This document shows positions 1 through 9,005 of a stretch of DNA of 9,800 bases, one piece after another. The DNA is taken from contig JAKAUD010000012.1 in NCBI GenBank assembly GCA_021827885.1, forward strand, positions 1-9,800, given 5' to 3'. A program made the position numbers and the translations under genes. Positions within the stretch are counted from its first letter, which is position 1; each line of letters starts with the position of its first letter. Source of the stretch: Thermoplasmata archaeon (GTDB lineage Archaea; Thermoplasmatota; Thermoplasmata; Thermoplasmatales; Thermoplasmataceae). The notes under the pieces are model-generated. The model was not told the DNA's origin, made no database searches, and was given only the letters and a program-made list of their open reading frames with translations.

Positions 1-139
1 GTATCTTGTAAACGTCCTCTTCGTTGTAATCGTACCGCTTGTTAGGCATAACGGTATACCTGATCCTTCCATTATGTGAATAAACATGAAGTGTCTTTCG
101 TGATATCTGCAGAAGGTTCAGGACTTCTTCGGCTTTCAT
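1..139 (-). CDS. tnpA: IS607-family serine transposase TnpA, N-terminal part (cut by window edge)
   Basis: Reading the minus strand from the ATG at 139-137 gives 46 codons without a stop, running off the left edge. The peptide begins MKAEEVLNLLQISRKTLHVY and continues with SHNGRIRYTVMPNKRYDYNE and EDVYKI. This is the MerR-like helix-turn-helix with wing that opens IS607-family TnpA proteins (first helix, 'ISRKTL' recognition helix, then the G-x-I-R wing and the 'RYDYNEEDVYK' segment). The family's serine-recombinase catalytic domain should follow outside the window, often with a tnpB gene for an RNA-guided nuclease. No Shine-Dalgarno sequence precedes the ATG, but a TATA-like box centred about 28 nt upstream fits a leaderless transcript. 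Whether the full gene is intact cannot be seen. A stand-alone MerR-like excisionase-type protein is the alternative, but the wing sequence is much more like TnpA. Confidence 0.82.
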   Translation of the reverse strand, partial: MKAEEVLNLLQISRKTLHVYSHNGRIRYTVMPNKRYDYNEEDVYKI

Positions 140-149
140 AGTTAATAAC

Positions 150-171
150 ATATACATTATGTGTATATTAA
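150..171 (-). promoter_or_regulatory. Probable tnpA promoter with overlapping inverted repeat
   Basis: On the minus strand TTAATATA occupies 171-164, centred about 28 nt upstream of the tnpA ATG. This is the correct distance for an archaeal TATA box driving a leaderless message. Overlapping it is a perfect inverted repeat, ATATACA (150-156) and TGTATAT (162-168), with a 5-nt spacer. A palindrome lying between TATA box and start is a plausible operator, perhaps for the transposase's own helix-turn-helix. The repeat and the box are seen directly; the regulatory role is inferred. Confidence 0.45.
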
Positions 172-240
172 GCTTCCATTATTATTGACTATACCAACTA
201 TTGTTTGTATCTCATAAAATAACGTAAATCAAAGGCTCAC

Positions 241-255
241 TATGCTCTTTGCCAT
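241..255 (+). repeat. Imperfect direct repeat, copy 1 (matches 371-385)
   Basis: TATGCTCTTTGCCAT here matches TATACCCTTTGCCAT at 371-385 at 13 of 15 positions, and both copies are preceded by C. The second copy lies where transcription of the tRNA-Lys/rpo operon should start. Copy 1 has no convincing TATA box 26 nt upstream and no gene follows it. It may be a relic of a duplicated promoter start region or a chance match in AT-rich spacer. Confidence 0.3.
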
Positions 256-353
256 GGGTAAAATGTTTATTTTTTCAATGCAAGGTACATTAGCCATATG
301 CATGACCCAAAAAAATCAATAAAAATATGAAAAGGGAAAAAAATGAAAGAATG

Positions 354-360
354 TTTATAT
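354..360 (+). promoter_or_regulatory. Probable TATA box for tRNA-Lys and the rpo operon
   Basis: TTTATAT at 354-360, preceded by the purine-rich GAAAGAATG that could serve as a BRE, is the best archaeal TATA-box match upstream of the tRNA. Transcription would start near 383-386, inside TTTGCCATC, giving a leader of about 10 nt before the mature tRNA 5' end at 395. No TATA-like sequence lies at the right distance within the GC-rich tRNA gene to start a separate rpoH message, so this promoter probably serves the tRNA and the polymerase operon together. Around it, 306-350 is strikingly A-rich, which may ease melting or be simple spacer composition. Confidence 0.5.
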
Positions 361-370
361 CAAGTTATTC

Positions 371-385
371 TATACCCTTTGCCAT
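371..385 (+). repeat. Imperfect direct repeat, copy 2 (matches 241-255)
   Basis: TATACCCTTTGCCAT overlaps the predicted transcription start of the tRNA-Lys/rpo transcript, about 25 nt downstream of the TATA box. It differs from copy 1 at two positions. If the element is functional it would be an initiator or a regulator site; nothing else in the sequence supports this. Confidence 0.3.
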
Positions 386-394
386 CAAAAGCCG

Positions 395-468
395 GGGCCC
401 GTAGCTTAGACAGGTAGAGCATCTGGCTTTTAACCAGAGGGTCAGGGGTTCGAATCCCCTCGGGCCCG
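395..468 (+). tRNA. tRNA-Lys (anticodon UUU)
   Basis: A complete 74-nt cloverleaf. The acceptor stem GGGCCCG (395-401) pairs perfectly with CGGGCCC (461-467). The D-stem GCTT (404-407) pairs with GAGC (417-420) and the D-loop carries the GG pair. The anticodon stem TCTGG (422-426) pairs with CCAGA (434-438) around loop CTTTTAA, placing anticodon TTT at 429-431. The T-stem AGGGG (444-448) pairs with CCCCT (456-460) around loop TTCGAAT. The discriminator base is G468. CCA is not encoded, so it is added after processing, and there is no intron. It reads AAA, and AAG by wobble. The gene sits 17 nt upstream of rpoH on the same strand. Confidence 0.97.
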
Positions 469-470
469 TA

Positions 471-478
471 AGGAGATG
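471..478 (+). promoter_or_regulatory. Shine-Dalgarno of rpoH, inside the 17-nt tRNA-rpoH spacer
   Basis: AGGAGATG at 471-478 matches the archaeal Shine-Dalgarno core GGAGGTG with one mismatch, and GGAG ends 10 nt before the rpoH ATG at 486. It lies entirely in the 17-nt spacer after the tRNA. It would therefore survive cleavage at the tRNA 3' end, leaving an rpoH message with a 17-nt leader. Confidence 0.7.
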
Positions 479-485
479 TGAAAAT

Positions 486-749
486 ATGAGTAAATTTAAT
501 GTGCTTCATCACGAATTGGTACCAGAGCATCATGTTGTCGAAATCAAGGAAGAGGAAAAGGTTCTTAAGGCGTTGGGGATTACTAAGGACTCATTGCCTA
601 AAATTAGTAAAAATGATGCAGCTTTGAAAACCCTCGAAGAAATGTATGGAAAAATAGAGGCGGGACGAATAATTAAGATTGTCAGAAAGAGTTCTACTCT
701 TGGCTTTACTGAATATTACAGGGTAGTGAGTAATGAGGTTTTTAAATGA
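486..749 (+). CDS. rpoH: DNA-directed RNA polymerase subunit H (Rpo5)
   Basis: This 87-residue protein is the archaeal counterpart of the C-terminal domain of eukaryotic Rpb5. It sits in the lower jaw of the polymerase, next to downstream DNA and A''. Family signatures are seen in order: [12 protein letters not shown] (residues 7-18), LPKI (37-40), a conserved D near 44, and [11 protein letters not shown] followed by YYRVV (60-81). The length is normal to slightly long for archaeal H, which lacks the N-terminal jaw domain of Rpb5. The ATG is supported by the upstream AGGAGATG. The stop overlaps the rpoB start as ATGA (746-749), implying coupled translation. It is the first protein gene of the operon and lies just behind tRNA-Lys. 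Confidence 0.95.
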   Translation: MSKFNVLHHELVPEHHVVEIKEEEKVLKALGITKDSLPKISKNDAALKTLEEMYGKIEAGRIIKIVRKSSTLGFTEYYRVVSNEVFK

Positions 750-3700
750 AGGAACTTGTTGAGGTATTTTTTAAGACGGAAAGTGTTGTTAACCATCAAA
801 TTGATTCTATGAACCATTTTGTTGCTACCAAAGACAGCACTGATAATTTGATGCAAATGATTGTGGACGATACAAAGGTTTCTGACGATGATGAACCTGG
901 AGTTATTGTCCTCGATCCTTCAAAAACAGGTGGGAAGGATATCAGGATTTATTTTGGAAGGCCAAGGGAGAAAGGTGTCCCATTCGGCGGTCCAACGATC
1001 TGGGTTGAATCTCCAGAGATAAAGGAGGCATCAGGTGCTTCAAACCAAATAACCCCCCATGAGGCAAGAATGAGGGACCTGAATTACACGGCACCCATAA
1101 TGATTAAATTAAGGGTCGTTGAAGATGGAAGGGAAAAGGAGCCTGAAACCATTAAGATTGGAGACATGCCGGTAATGGTAAGGTCAAAGGTCTGCACGCT
1201 ATCCGGCAACAAACTGGATAGTTACATAGAGAAAAACAACGGGCCAATCAATGCAACAAGAAAGGAAAAACTTCAGTATATCGGGGAAGATCCTGAAGAT
1301 TCCGGTGGTTATTTTATTATCAGCGGAAGCGAGAGAGTGATCGTATCTCTTGAGGATCTTGCGCCTAACAAAATTCTGGTAGAATTTGAGGAGAAATATG
1401 ATGCAAGGGTTGAGGTCGCAAAGGTATTTTCGCAGACCGGCGGTTATCGGGCACTTACATCATTAGAAAAATCATCAGAAGGAATAATTAATGTATCCAT
1501 CCCAAGCGTGGCAGGAACTGTTCCTCTGGTCATATTAATGAAGGCACTGGGAATGGAAAAAGATAATGAAATTCACGAATCCATTTTTTCAATACATAAT
1601 ATGGACCCCATTATTTATGCAAATCTTGAAGACAGCAGAAACCCAAAGATATTTCCGCCAAACGGTGTTATCACGGGTGCTGATGCCATAGCCTATCTCG
1701 AGAAGCGTTTTGCAGCTGGACAGGCGAAAGAATTCAGGGAGAAAAAAGTTTCCCAAATGCTTGACAAATCCCTTTTACCACATCTTGGTGATAAGCCAGA
1801 AGATCGCTTCAAGAAGGCTCTTTACTTAGGAAGGATGTCCAGGGCTTTACTCGAACTTAACCTTGGAATCAGGAAAGAGGACGATAAAGATCATCTTGCG
1901 AACAAGAGAATAAAGCTCGCAGGAGATTTGCTTGATGAGCTTTTCAGGAACGCTTTTCAGGCTGTAATTAAGGATTTAAAATACCAGCTTGAGAGAACAT
2001 TCAACAGGAAAAAGGGCATTAAGTTAAAACCTGCAGTCAGGCAGGATTTACTCACGCAAAAGCTTCAGCATTCAATGTCAACTGGAAACTGGATCGGTGG
2101 CAGAACCGGCGTTTCGCAGCTGTTAGACAGGGTTTCAAACGTAAGCACATTAAGCCACTTGAGGAGAATAATATCTCCACTCACAAGATCACAACCGCAC
2201 TTCGAGGCGAGGGATCTGCACCCAACACAATGGGGAAGAATATGCCCCAATGAAACACCAGAGGGCCAGAACTGCGGTCTTGTCAAGAACGCAGCCCTTC
2301 TGATCAATGTATCGGAAGGTATCAACTCAACAAAAATCCTGGAATTTCTCAGGGGTATGGGGTTGAAGGAACTTACCAAGGAAGATCCAAATTCGGGACG
2401 TGTTTACCTGAATGGTGATTTCGTAGGGTATCACGATAACCCGGCAGACCTGACAGACAGCGTTAGAAGAAGTAGAAGATCAGGACAGATTTCAGATGAA
2501 GTGAATATAAGGTATGATGCAGACACAAAGGAGGTCATAATAAATTGTGACAGGGGAAGAATCAGGAGGCCGCTCCTCGTGGTTGAAAACGGAAATGTCA
2601 TGATTTCAAAGACTCAACTTGAAAAACTCAGACTGGGCGAATTTTCAATTAAGGATCTGGTAAAGCAGGGTGCAATGGAATGGATCGATTCAGAGGAGGA
2701 AGAGAATCTCTTCATTGCCATTTACGCCTATGACCTGCCCAAGGAGTGCCCAAAATGCCACAGCCAGCTTTACAGAGGTGTGGTGGACTGGACAAATCCT
2801 GGAGAAAAAGGCGCTGAGCTTCTCTGTGAGAGATGCGGTGGGAGATTCCCGTCTGAACTATTGCTCACAAATGATCATACCCATCTTGAAATCGATCCTG
2901 CATTAATACTTGGGGTCGTAGCATCAATGATTCCATATCCGGAGCACAACTCATCGCCAAGAGTAACAATGGCAGCCGCAATGACAAAGCAGTCTATCGG
3001 GTTGTCCACAACAAACTTCAGGATCAGGACAGATACAAGAGGGCATTATATGGACTATCCTCAGAAACCTCTTGTGAAAACCCAGGTTATGGATTATATA
3101 AATTATGACAAGAAGCCTGCAGGACAGAATTTTGTTGTAGCAATTCTCTCTTATCAGGGTTACAATATCCAGGATGCAATCGTCTTCAACAGGGCTGCGG
3201 TTGAGAGAGGCCTCGGAAGAAGCAGTTTCTTCAGGACCTATACTGCAGAGGAGAGGAGATATCCTGGTGGACAGGAAGACCGCTTTGAAATACCCACGCA
3301 CGAAGTCCTGGGTGCAAGAGCGGAGGAATATTACAAGAACCTTGATGAAAATGGGGTCATATTCCCAGAGTCATACGTTGAAGGATCAGATGTTCTTGTT
3401 GGGAAGACATCACCACCCAGATTCCTTGAGGAAGGGGCAGAAAAATTAGGTCCTCAAAGAAGAAGGGAATCATCTATAACCATGCGCCCGAATGAGAAGG
3501 GTTTTGTCGATAACGTTATTTTGACAGTTTCAGAGAGCAACAGCAGGATAGTGAAAATCAGGGTAAGGAGCCCAAGAATCCCGGAACTTGGAGATAAATT
3601 TGCCTCAAGGCACGGGCAGAAAGGAGTCATAGGATCAGTAGTTTCGCAGGAAGATATGCCATTCACAGAGGAAGGAATAATCCCTGATATCATAATCAAT

Positions 3701-4333
3701 CCGCATGCGATTCCATCAAGAATGACCATTGGACATATTCTTGAAATGATTGGTGGCAAGGTTGCCACAATGAGAGGTTCAATTATCGATGGAACTATTT
3801 TTAAGGGAGAACCTGAGAAATCACTGAGGGAAGATCTCGTTAAATATGGTTTCAGATACGACTGTACGGAGAGCATGTACGATGGTATTACCGGAAAGAA
3901 GCTGAAGGCTGACATATTTACTGGAGTCATATATTACCAGAAGCTTCACCACATGGTTGCAGGCAAATTCCATGCAAGATCAAGAGGACCGGTGCAGATC
4001 CTCACAAGGCAGCCAACAGAAGGAAGATCAAGGCAGGGCGGTCTCAGGTTTGGTGAAATGGAAAGGGATACCCTCATTGCCCACGGAGCAGCAATGGTCA
4101 TCAAGGACAGGCTCCTTGATCAGAGTGATGGGACGATTCTCTACATCTGTGGAAATCCAAAATGCGGGCACATAGCCATAATGGACAGGAGAAGGGGAAC
4201 ATTCAAATGTCCCGTTTGTGGAAACACAGGAAACATACACGCTGTTGAAACGAGTTATGCTTTCAAGCTGATGAGGGACGAATTGATGTCAATGGGTGTT
4301 ATGATGAGACTTTTACTTGGTGATATGAAATGA
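746..4333 (+). CDS. rpoB: DNA-directed RNA polymerase subunit B, unsplit (Rpo2)
   Basis: The 1195-residue second-largest subunit forms one half of the catalytic cleft. Conserved blocks in order: the protrusion/lobe block with [12 protein letters not shown] (from about 190); the fork motif [16 protein letters not shown] (492-507); hybrid-binding [11 protein letters not shown] (805-815); nucleotide-contacting lysines in GDK (K951) and HGQKG (K959), spaced 8 apart as in Pol [13 protein letters not shown] (1098-1108); and the clamp zinc site C1135-x4-C1140 with C1155-x2-C1158. Unsplit archaeal B is usually about 1120-1130 residues. Part of the extra length is an insertion with C668, C671, C694 and C697 that looks like a zinc ribbon. 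Q809 replaces the usual Glu of the active-site E-D pair, while D810 is kept. GAGGT at 735-739 is a good Shine-Dalgarno for this ATG. The end overlaps rpoA1 by 4 nt. Confidence 0.98.
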   Translation: MKELVEVFFKTESVVNHQIDSMNHFVATKDSTDNLMQMIVDDTKVSDDDEPGVIVLDPSKTGGKDIRIYFGRPREKGVPFGGPTIWVESPEIKEASGASNQITPHEARMRDLNYTAPIMIKLRVVEDGREKEPETIKIGDMPVMVRSKVCTLSGNKLDSYIEKNNGPINATRKEKLQYIGEDPEDSGGYFIISGSERVIVSLEDLAPNKILVEFEEKYDARVEVAKVFSQTGGYRALTSLEKSSEGIINVSIPSVAGTVPLVILMKALGMEKDNEIHESIFSIHNMDPIIYANLEDSRNPKIFPPNGVITGADAIAYLEKRFAAGQAKEFREKKVSQMLDKSLLPHLGDKPEDRFKKALYLGRMSRALLELNLGIRKEDDKDHLANKRIKLAGDLLDELFRNAFQAVIKDLKYQLERTFNRKKGIKLKPAVRQDLLTQKLQHSMSTGNWIGGRTGVSQLLDRVSNVSTLSHLRRIISPLTRSQPHFEARDLHPTQWGRICPNETPEGQNCGLVKNAALLINVSEGINSTKILEFLRGMGLKELTKEDPNSGRVYLNGDFVGYHDNPADLTDSVRRSRRSGQISDEVNIRYDADTKEVIINCDRGRIRRPLLVVENGNVMISKTQLEKLRLGEFSIKDLVKQGAMEWIDSEEEENLFIAIYAYDLPKECPKCHSQLYRGVVDWTNPGEKGAELLCERCGGRFPSELLLTNDHTHLEIDPALILGVVASMIPYPEHNSSPRVTMAAAMTKQSIGLSTTNFRIRTDTRGHYMDYPQKPLVKTQVMDYINYDKKPAGQNFVVAILSYQGYNIQDAIVFNRAAVERGLGRSSFFRTYTAEERRYPGGQEDRFEIPTHEVLGARAEEYYKNLDENGVIFPESYVEGSDVLVGKTSPPRFLEEGAEKLGPQRRRESSITMRPNEKGFVDNVILTVSESNSRIVKIRVRSPRIPELGDKFASRHGQKGVIGSVVSQEDMPFTEEGIIPDIIINPHAIPSRMTIGHILEMIGGKVATMRGSIIDGTIFKGEPEKSLREDLVKYGFRYDCTESMYDGITGKKLKADIFTGVIYYQKLHHMVAGKFHARSRGPVQILTRQPTEGRSRQGGLRFGEMERDTLIAHGAAMVIKDRLLDQSDGTILYICGNPKCGHIAIMDRRRGTFKCPVCGNTGNIHAVETSYAFKLMRDELMSMGVMMRLLLGDMK

Positions 4334-6990
4334 GCAGCTGGATTTCAAAGAGAATTAGCAAAATACAGTTCGCATTGCTTTCCCCTGATGAGATTAGGAA
4401 AATGTCTCAGGTGAAGGTAATAACGGCGGATACATACGACGATGATGGTTATCCTATTGAGAGAGGACTGATGGATCTTCACATGGGTGTTATTGAACCA
4501 GGATTGAAATGCGCCACTTGTGGAGGAAAGGTTGACGAATGCCCAGGACACTTTGGTCATATCGAACTGGCAATGCCCGTTGTTCATGTCGGATTCATAA
4601 AGGAAATCAAGACATTTCTTGAATCTACTTGCAAGGTATGCGGCAGGATAAAACTTACCGATGATGAAATAAAGTCATACAGTGCAACATTGAATGATGC
4701 GGCATTCAGCGATCTTGACCCTGACGGTCTTGCATCAAGATCCAAGAAAGTTACGGATCAATGCACACAGAGACTCGTATGCCCGCATTGCGGTGCCCAG
4801 CAGATAAAGGTAATACTTGACAAGCCGACAACATTCAGGGAAGAAGGCATTAAGATCACTCCAAAGGAAATCAGGGAAAGGCTAGAGAGGATTCCGGATT
4901 CAGATCTTGCATTCTTTGGACTGAACAGGGAAGTAGCCAGGCCAGAGTGGATGATTCTCATGGTTCTGCCTGTACCTCCACTGAATGTCAGGCCGTCAAT
5001 CACGCTGGAGACAGGTGAGAGGAGTGAAGACGATCTAACCCATAAACTGGTTGATATCATCAGGATATCGCAGAGGTTGAGGGAGAGCAGGGATAATGGA
5101 TCTCCGCAGCTAATCATAGAGGATCTATGGGATCTTCTCCAATTCCACGTTACCACATACTTTGATAACCAGACTGCAGGAATACCTCCTGCCAGGCACA
5201 GATCAGGAAGGCCATTGAAAACACTTGTCCAGAGGATGAAGGGAAAAGAGGGCAGGTTCAGGTCAAACCTTTCAGGAAAAAGGGTAAATTTCTCCGCAAG
5301 AACGGTTATTTCTCCGGAACCTTTCCTTTCGGTGAACGAGGTTGGCGTACCTGAGAAGGCAGCCAGAGAACTGACAATACCGGTCACAATCAACCAGTTT
5401 AACCTTGACGTTATGAGGGAATGGGTAAAGAGGGGTCCGGAACCAAGGGATGAGTTTGGAAAGTATATGTCCGGGGTGAATTACATTATAAGGCCCGACG
5501 GAAGAAGGGTAAAGGTCACCATATCCAACGCAGAAGAAAACAGCAAGAGACTTGAGATTGGATGGGTTGTTGAGAGGCAGCTTTCCGAAGGAGATATTGT
5601 TCTTTTCAACAGGCAACCATCACTTCACAGGATGTCCATGATGGGGCACAGTGTGAGGATTCTTAACGGACAGACATTCAGGTTCAACCTGGCTGTGTGC
5701 ACCCCTTATAATGCGGATTTCGACGGTGATGAGATGAATCTTCACGTCCTCCAGAAGGAAGAGGCAAGGGCAGAAGCTCGTATAATAATGAAAGTGCAGG
5801 AACAGATTATGTCTCCAAGATTCGGCGGACCCATTATTGGTGGGATTCACGATCACATCACGTCAATGTTCCTTCTCACGCATGGCAATCCAGAATTCCC
5901 TGAGGAGGATGTCATACACATGATGAGTTACCTGGAAATCAACGAACCTCCAGAATTCATCATGCGCGACGGGAAGAAATATTTCAAGGGAAGAGACATA
6001 TTCTCAGCACTGTTGCCAGGCGATTTCAACCTGAAGTTCAGGAGCAAACTCTGTGCGGGAGCCAAGGAGAAGTGCGAATATGAGGATGATCCTGCAGACA
6101 AGGATGTAATCATAATCAATGGGAAAATGGTGCATGGAACAATAGACGAGGAGGCAATCGGACCATTTTCAGGGCAGATTATAGACAAGATATTCAGGAA
6201 ATACGGGCCACAGGAAGCAGCAAAGTTCATTGACAATGTCACAAGGCTTGGAGTTGCATTCATCAGCCAGAGAGGCTTCTCAACCGGTATAGGCGACTAT
6301 GATATACCGGAAAATGCCATTTCTGATATTCTTCAGGTGTCCAACGAGGCTGTCGAGAAGGTTGGAAAGAATATCGAGATATACAATGCAGGGCAGTTCC
6401 AATCGTCACCAGGACGTTCGGTGGAAGAAACACTTGAAATTGAGATCATGTCAATAACCGGACACGCAAGGGACGAGTCAGGAAAGATTGCATCAGCATA
6501 TCTCGGACTTACGAATCCGTCTGTTATCATGGCAAGATCAGGCGCAAGGGCAAAAATGCTTAACATATCTGAGGTAGCAGGAATGGTCGGCCAGCAGTCA
6601 GTCAGGGGAGAAAGGCTGAACAGGGGATATACACAGAGAACGCTTCCACACTTCAAGAAGGGAGATATCGGTGCGAATGCAAGAGGGTTCGTTAAATCAT
6701 CATACAAGGATGGCCTGAATCCGCTTGAATATTTCATGCACAGTATTGGAGGAAGGGAAGGACTGGTGGATATTGCAGTGAGGACATCCAGATCAGGATA
6801 TATGCAGAGGAGACTCATTAACGCTTTCGAGGATCTGAAAGTTGACGAGGACAGAAAAGTAACAGATACGGTCGGTTCAATAATACAGTTTGACTACGGG
6901 GAAGATGGAGTAGATCCAACCAGAAGCAACAAGGGAAAAACCGTTGATTTGGATTACATTCTCTTCGATATTGACCAGGAGGAAAAGTAG
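4330..6990 (+). CDS. rpoA1: DNA-directed RNA polymerase subunit A' (Rpo1N)
   Basis: The 886-residue N-terminal part of the largest subunit holds the clamp core, active site and bridge helix. A zinc site C61-x2-C64-x6-C71-x2-H74 is followed by GHFGH, then a second site C101-x2-C104 with C151-x2-C154. Next come the switch region [17 protein letters not shown] (about 315-331), [13 protein letters not shown] (428-440), and the catalytic NADFDGD loop with Mg ligands D463, D465 and D467. The bridge helix begins at GGREGLVD (about 807-814) and ends in SGYMQRRL (822-829). I815 occupies a position that is Thr in Pol II and in the archaeal consensus I recall. The length is normal for archaeal A'. The start is set by the ATGA overlap with rpoB and GGTGAT at 4319-4324. 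The TAG abuts the rpoA2 ATG with no gap. Confidence 0.98.
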   Translation: MSSWISKRISKIQFALLSPDEIRKMSQVKVITADTYDDDGYPIERGLMDLHMGVIEPGLKCATCGGKVDECPGHFGHIELAMPVVHVGFIKEIKTFLESTCKVCGRIKLTDDEIKSYSATLNDAAFSDLDPDGLASRSKKVTDQCTQRLVCPHCGAQQIKVILDKPTTFREEGIKITPKEIRERLERIPDSDLAFFGLNREVARPEWMILMVLPVPPLNVRPSITLETGERSEDDLTHKLVDIIRISQRLRESRDNGSPQLIIEDLWDLLQFHVTTYFDNQTAGIPPARHRSGRPLKTLVQRMKGKEGRFRSNLSGKRVNFSARTVISPEPFLSVNEVGVPEKAARELTIPVTINQFNLDVMREWVKRGPEPRDEFGKYMSGVNYIIRPDGRRVKVTISNAEENSKRLEIGWVVERQLSEGDIVLFNRQPSLHRMSMMGHSVRILNGQTFRFNLAVCTPYNADFDGDEMNLHVLQKEEARAEARIIMKVQEQIMSPRFGGPIIGGIHDHITSMFLLTHGNPEFPEEDVIHMMSYLEINEPPEFIMRDGKKYFKGRDIFSALLPGDFNLKFRSKLCAGAKEKCEYEDDPADKDVIIINGKMVHGTIDEEAIGPFSGQIIDKIFRKYGPQEAAKFIDNVTRLGVAFISQRGFSTGIGDYDIPENAISDILQVSNEAVEKVGKNIEIYNAGQFQSSPGRSVEETLEIEIMSITGHARDESGKIASAYLGLTNPSVIMARSGARAKMLNISEVAGMVGQQSVRGERLNRGYTQRTLPHFKKGDIGANARGFVKSSYKDGLNPLEYFMHSIGGREGLVDIAVRTSRSGYMQRRLINAFEDLKVDEDRKVTDTVGSIIQFDYGEDGVDPTRSNKGKTVDLDYILFDIDQEEK

Positions 6991-8534
<1,544 letters not shown>

Positions 8535-8537
<3 letters not shown>

Positions 8538-8969
8538 TCCGGGAAAGAAGTAACAATTGACAATAAGATAATGGGCTACATCGCGCTGTTTGAAAAAACA
8601 GCCAAAATACCACTTAAAGAATGCCTTGACAACGAAGACATGGTCCTGTTCATCGTTGGGGAAAAGAAAATGGCTGAGATGTTTGCAAAGAACCAGAATA
8701 TCATTGCGCAACTGAAAGAACACATCAACAAGCATATTCTTGTTGCCGAAATTTCAAGGGATCTCCTCACATTCGTTCAAAATCTCTTTTACAGGTTTGG
8801 AACCAGGGAGATCAATATCATATGGAAACAGGGAAGGATTGACATCCAGGTTGCAGTGGATCCAATGAAAACCGGTTCGGCAATAGGAAAAGAGGGCAGG
8901 AATATCCGGCTCATGAAAGACGCAGTCTCCAGAATTTTCGAGATAGGAAGCCTTAGCATCAAGCAATAG
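8535..8969 (+). CDS. nusA: Archaeal NusA-like transcription factor, two KH domains, first one degenerate
   Basis: This 144-residue protein matches the archaeal short NusA, which has only the two KH RNA-binding domains and lacks the polymerase-binding and S1 domains of bacterial NusA. A role in transcript elongation or termination is assumed from the bacterial family. The second KH domain is intact, with VAVDP (107-110) and SAIGKEGRNIRLM (115-127); GKEG (118-121) is the GxxG nucleic-acid loop. In the first KH domain the expected GKGG-type loop appears as AKNQ (51-54), within MAEMFAKNQNIIAQL, so its RNA binding is probably weakened. The start is TTG, 2 nt after rpoA2. It is the last gene of the operon; rps12 and rps7, which often follow in other archaea, do not. 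Confidence 0.9.
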
Positions 8970-8978
8970 CTATATTTC

Positions 8979-8992
8979 GAAAAACCAAAAAT
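8979..8992 (-). terminator. Probable terminator of the minus-strand gene pair
   Basis: Directly after the TAA at 8995-8993, the minus strand reads ATTTTTGGTTTTTC, two T5 runs. Archaeal polymerases end transcription at T-rich stretches on the coding strand. No strong hairpin is visible. Confidence 0.5.
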
Positions 8993-9005
8993 TTATTTTC
9001 TATTT
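8992..9005 (+). terminator. Probable terminator of the rpo-nusA operon
   Basis: TTTATTTTCTATTT (8992-9005) begins 23 nt after the nusA-like stop and lies over the 3' end of the convergent gene. Three T runs on the plus strand fit an archaeal T-rich terminator. Together with the minus-strand T runs it makes this 23-nt gap a likely two-way stop. Confidence 0.5.

Larger units (their letters stand above)
1..172 (-). mobile_element. IS607-family element, tnpA-proximal end (partial, right boundary unknown)
   Basis: The element is inferred from the TnpA start and its promoter region; the rest lies left of the window. IS607 elements have no clear terminal inverted repeats and make no target duplication, so the true boundary cannot be placed from this sequence. 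It must lie somewhere between the tnpA promoter (about 172) and the tRNA-Lys promoter (about 354). The end coordinate given is the minimum that includes the promoter. Confidence 0.45.

Noticed and set aside
306..350. A-rich tract as a possible replication origin or CRISPR leader
   Set aside because: No repeated boxes, no spacer array and no cdc6/orc1 gene nearby; it is just AT-rich promoter-flanking spacer.
327..404. A 25-codon plus-strand frame from the ATG at 327 ending inside the tRNA
   Set aside because: No ribosome site, it overlaps the predicted promoter and tRNA, and it arises from A-rich spacer.
395..467. GGGCCC occurring twice as a possible repeat or palindromic site
   Set aside because: These are the two strands of the tRNA acceptor stem.
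4758..5393. Open frame of 211 codons on the minus strand inside rpoA1, and similar long antisense frames at 3454-3930, 6333-6818 and 8082-8465
   Set aside because: They lie opposite strongly conserved polymerase genes and encode Ser/Leu/Pro-rich strings without recognisable motifs or ribosome sites; they follow from the codon use of the sense genes.
8571..8969. ATG at 8571 as the start of the nusA-like gene
   Set aside because: It would cut the first 12 residues, which belong to the conserved N-terminal part of the family, and it lacks the AGGTG site found before the TTG at 8535.
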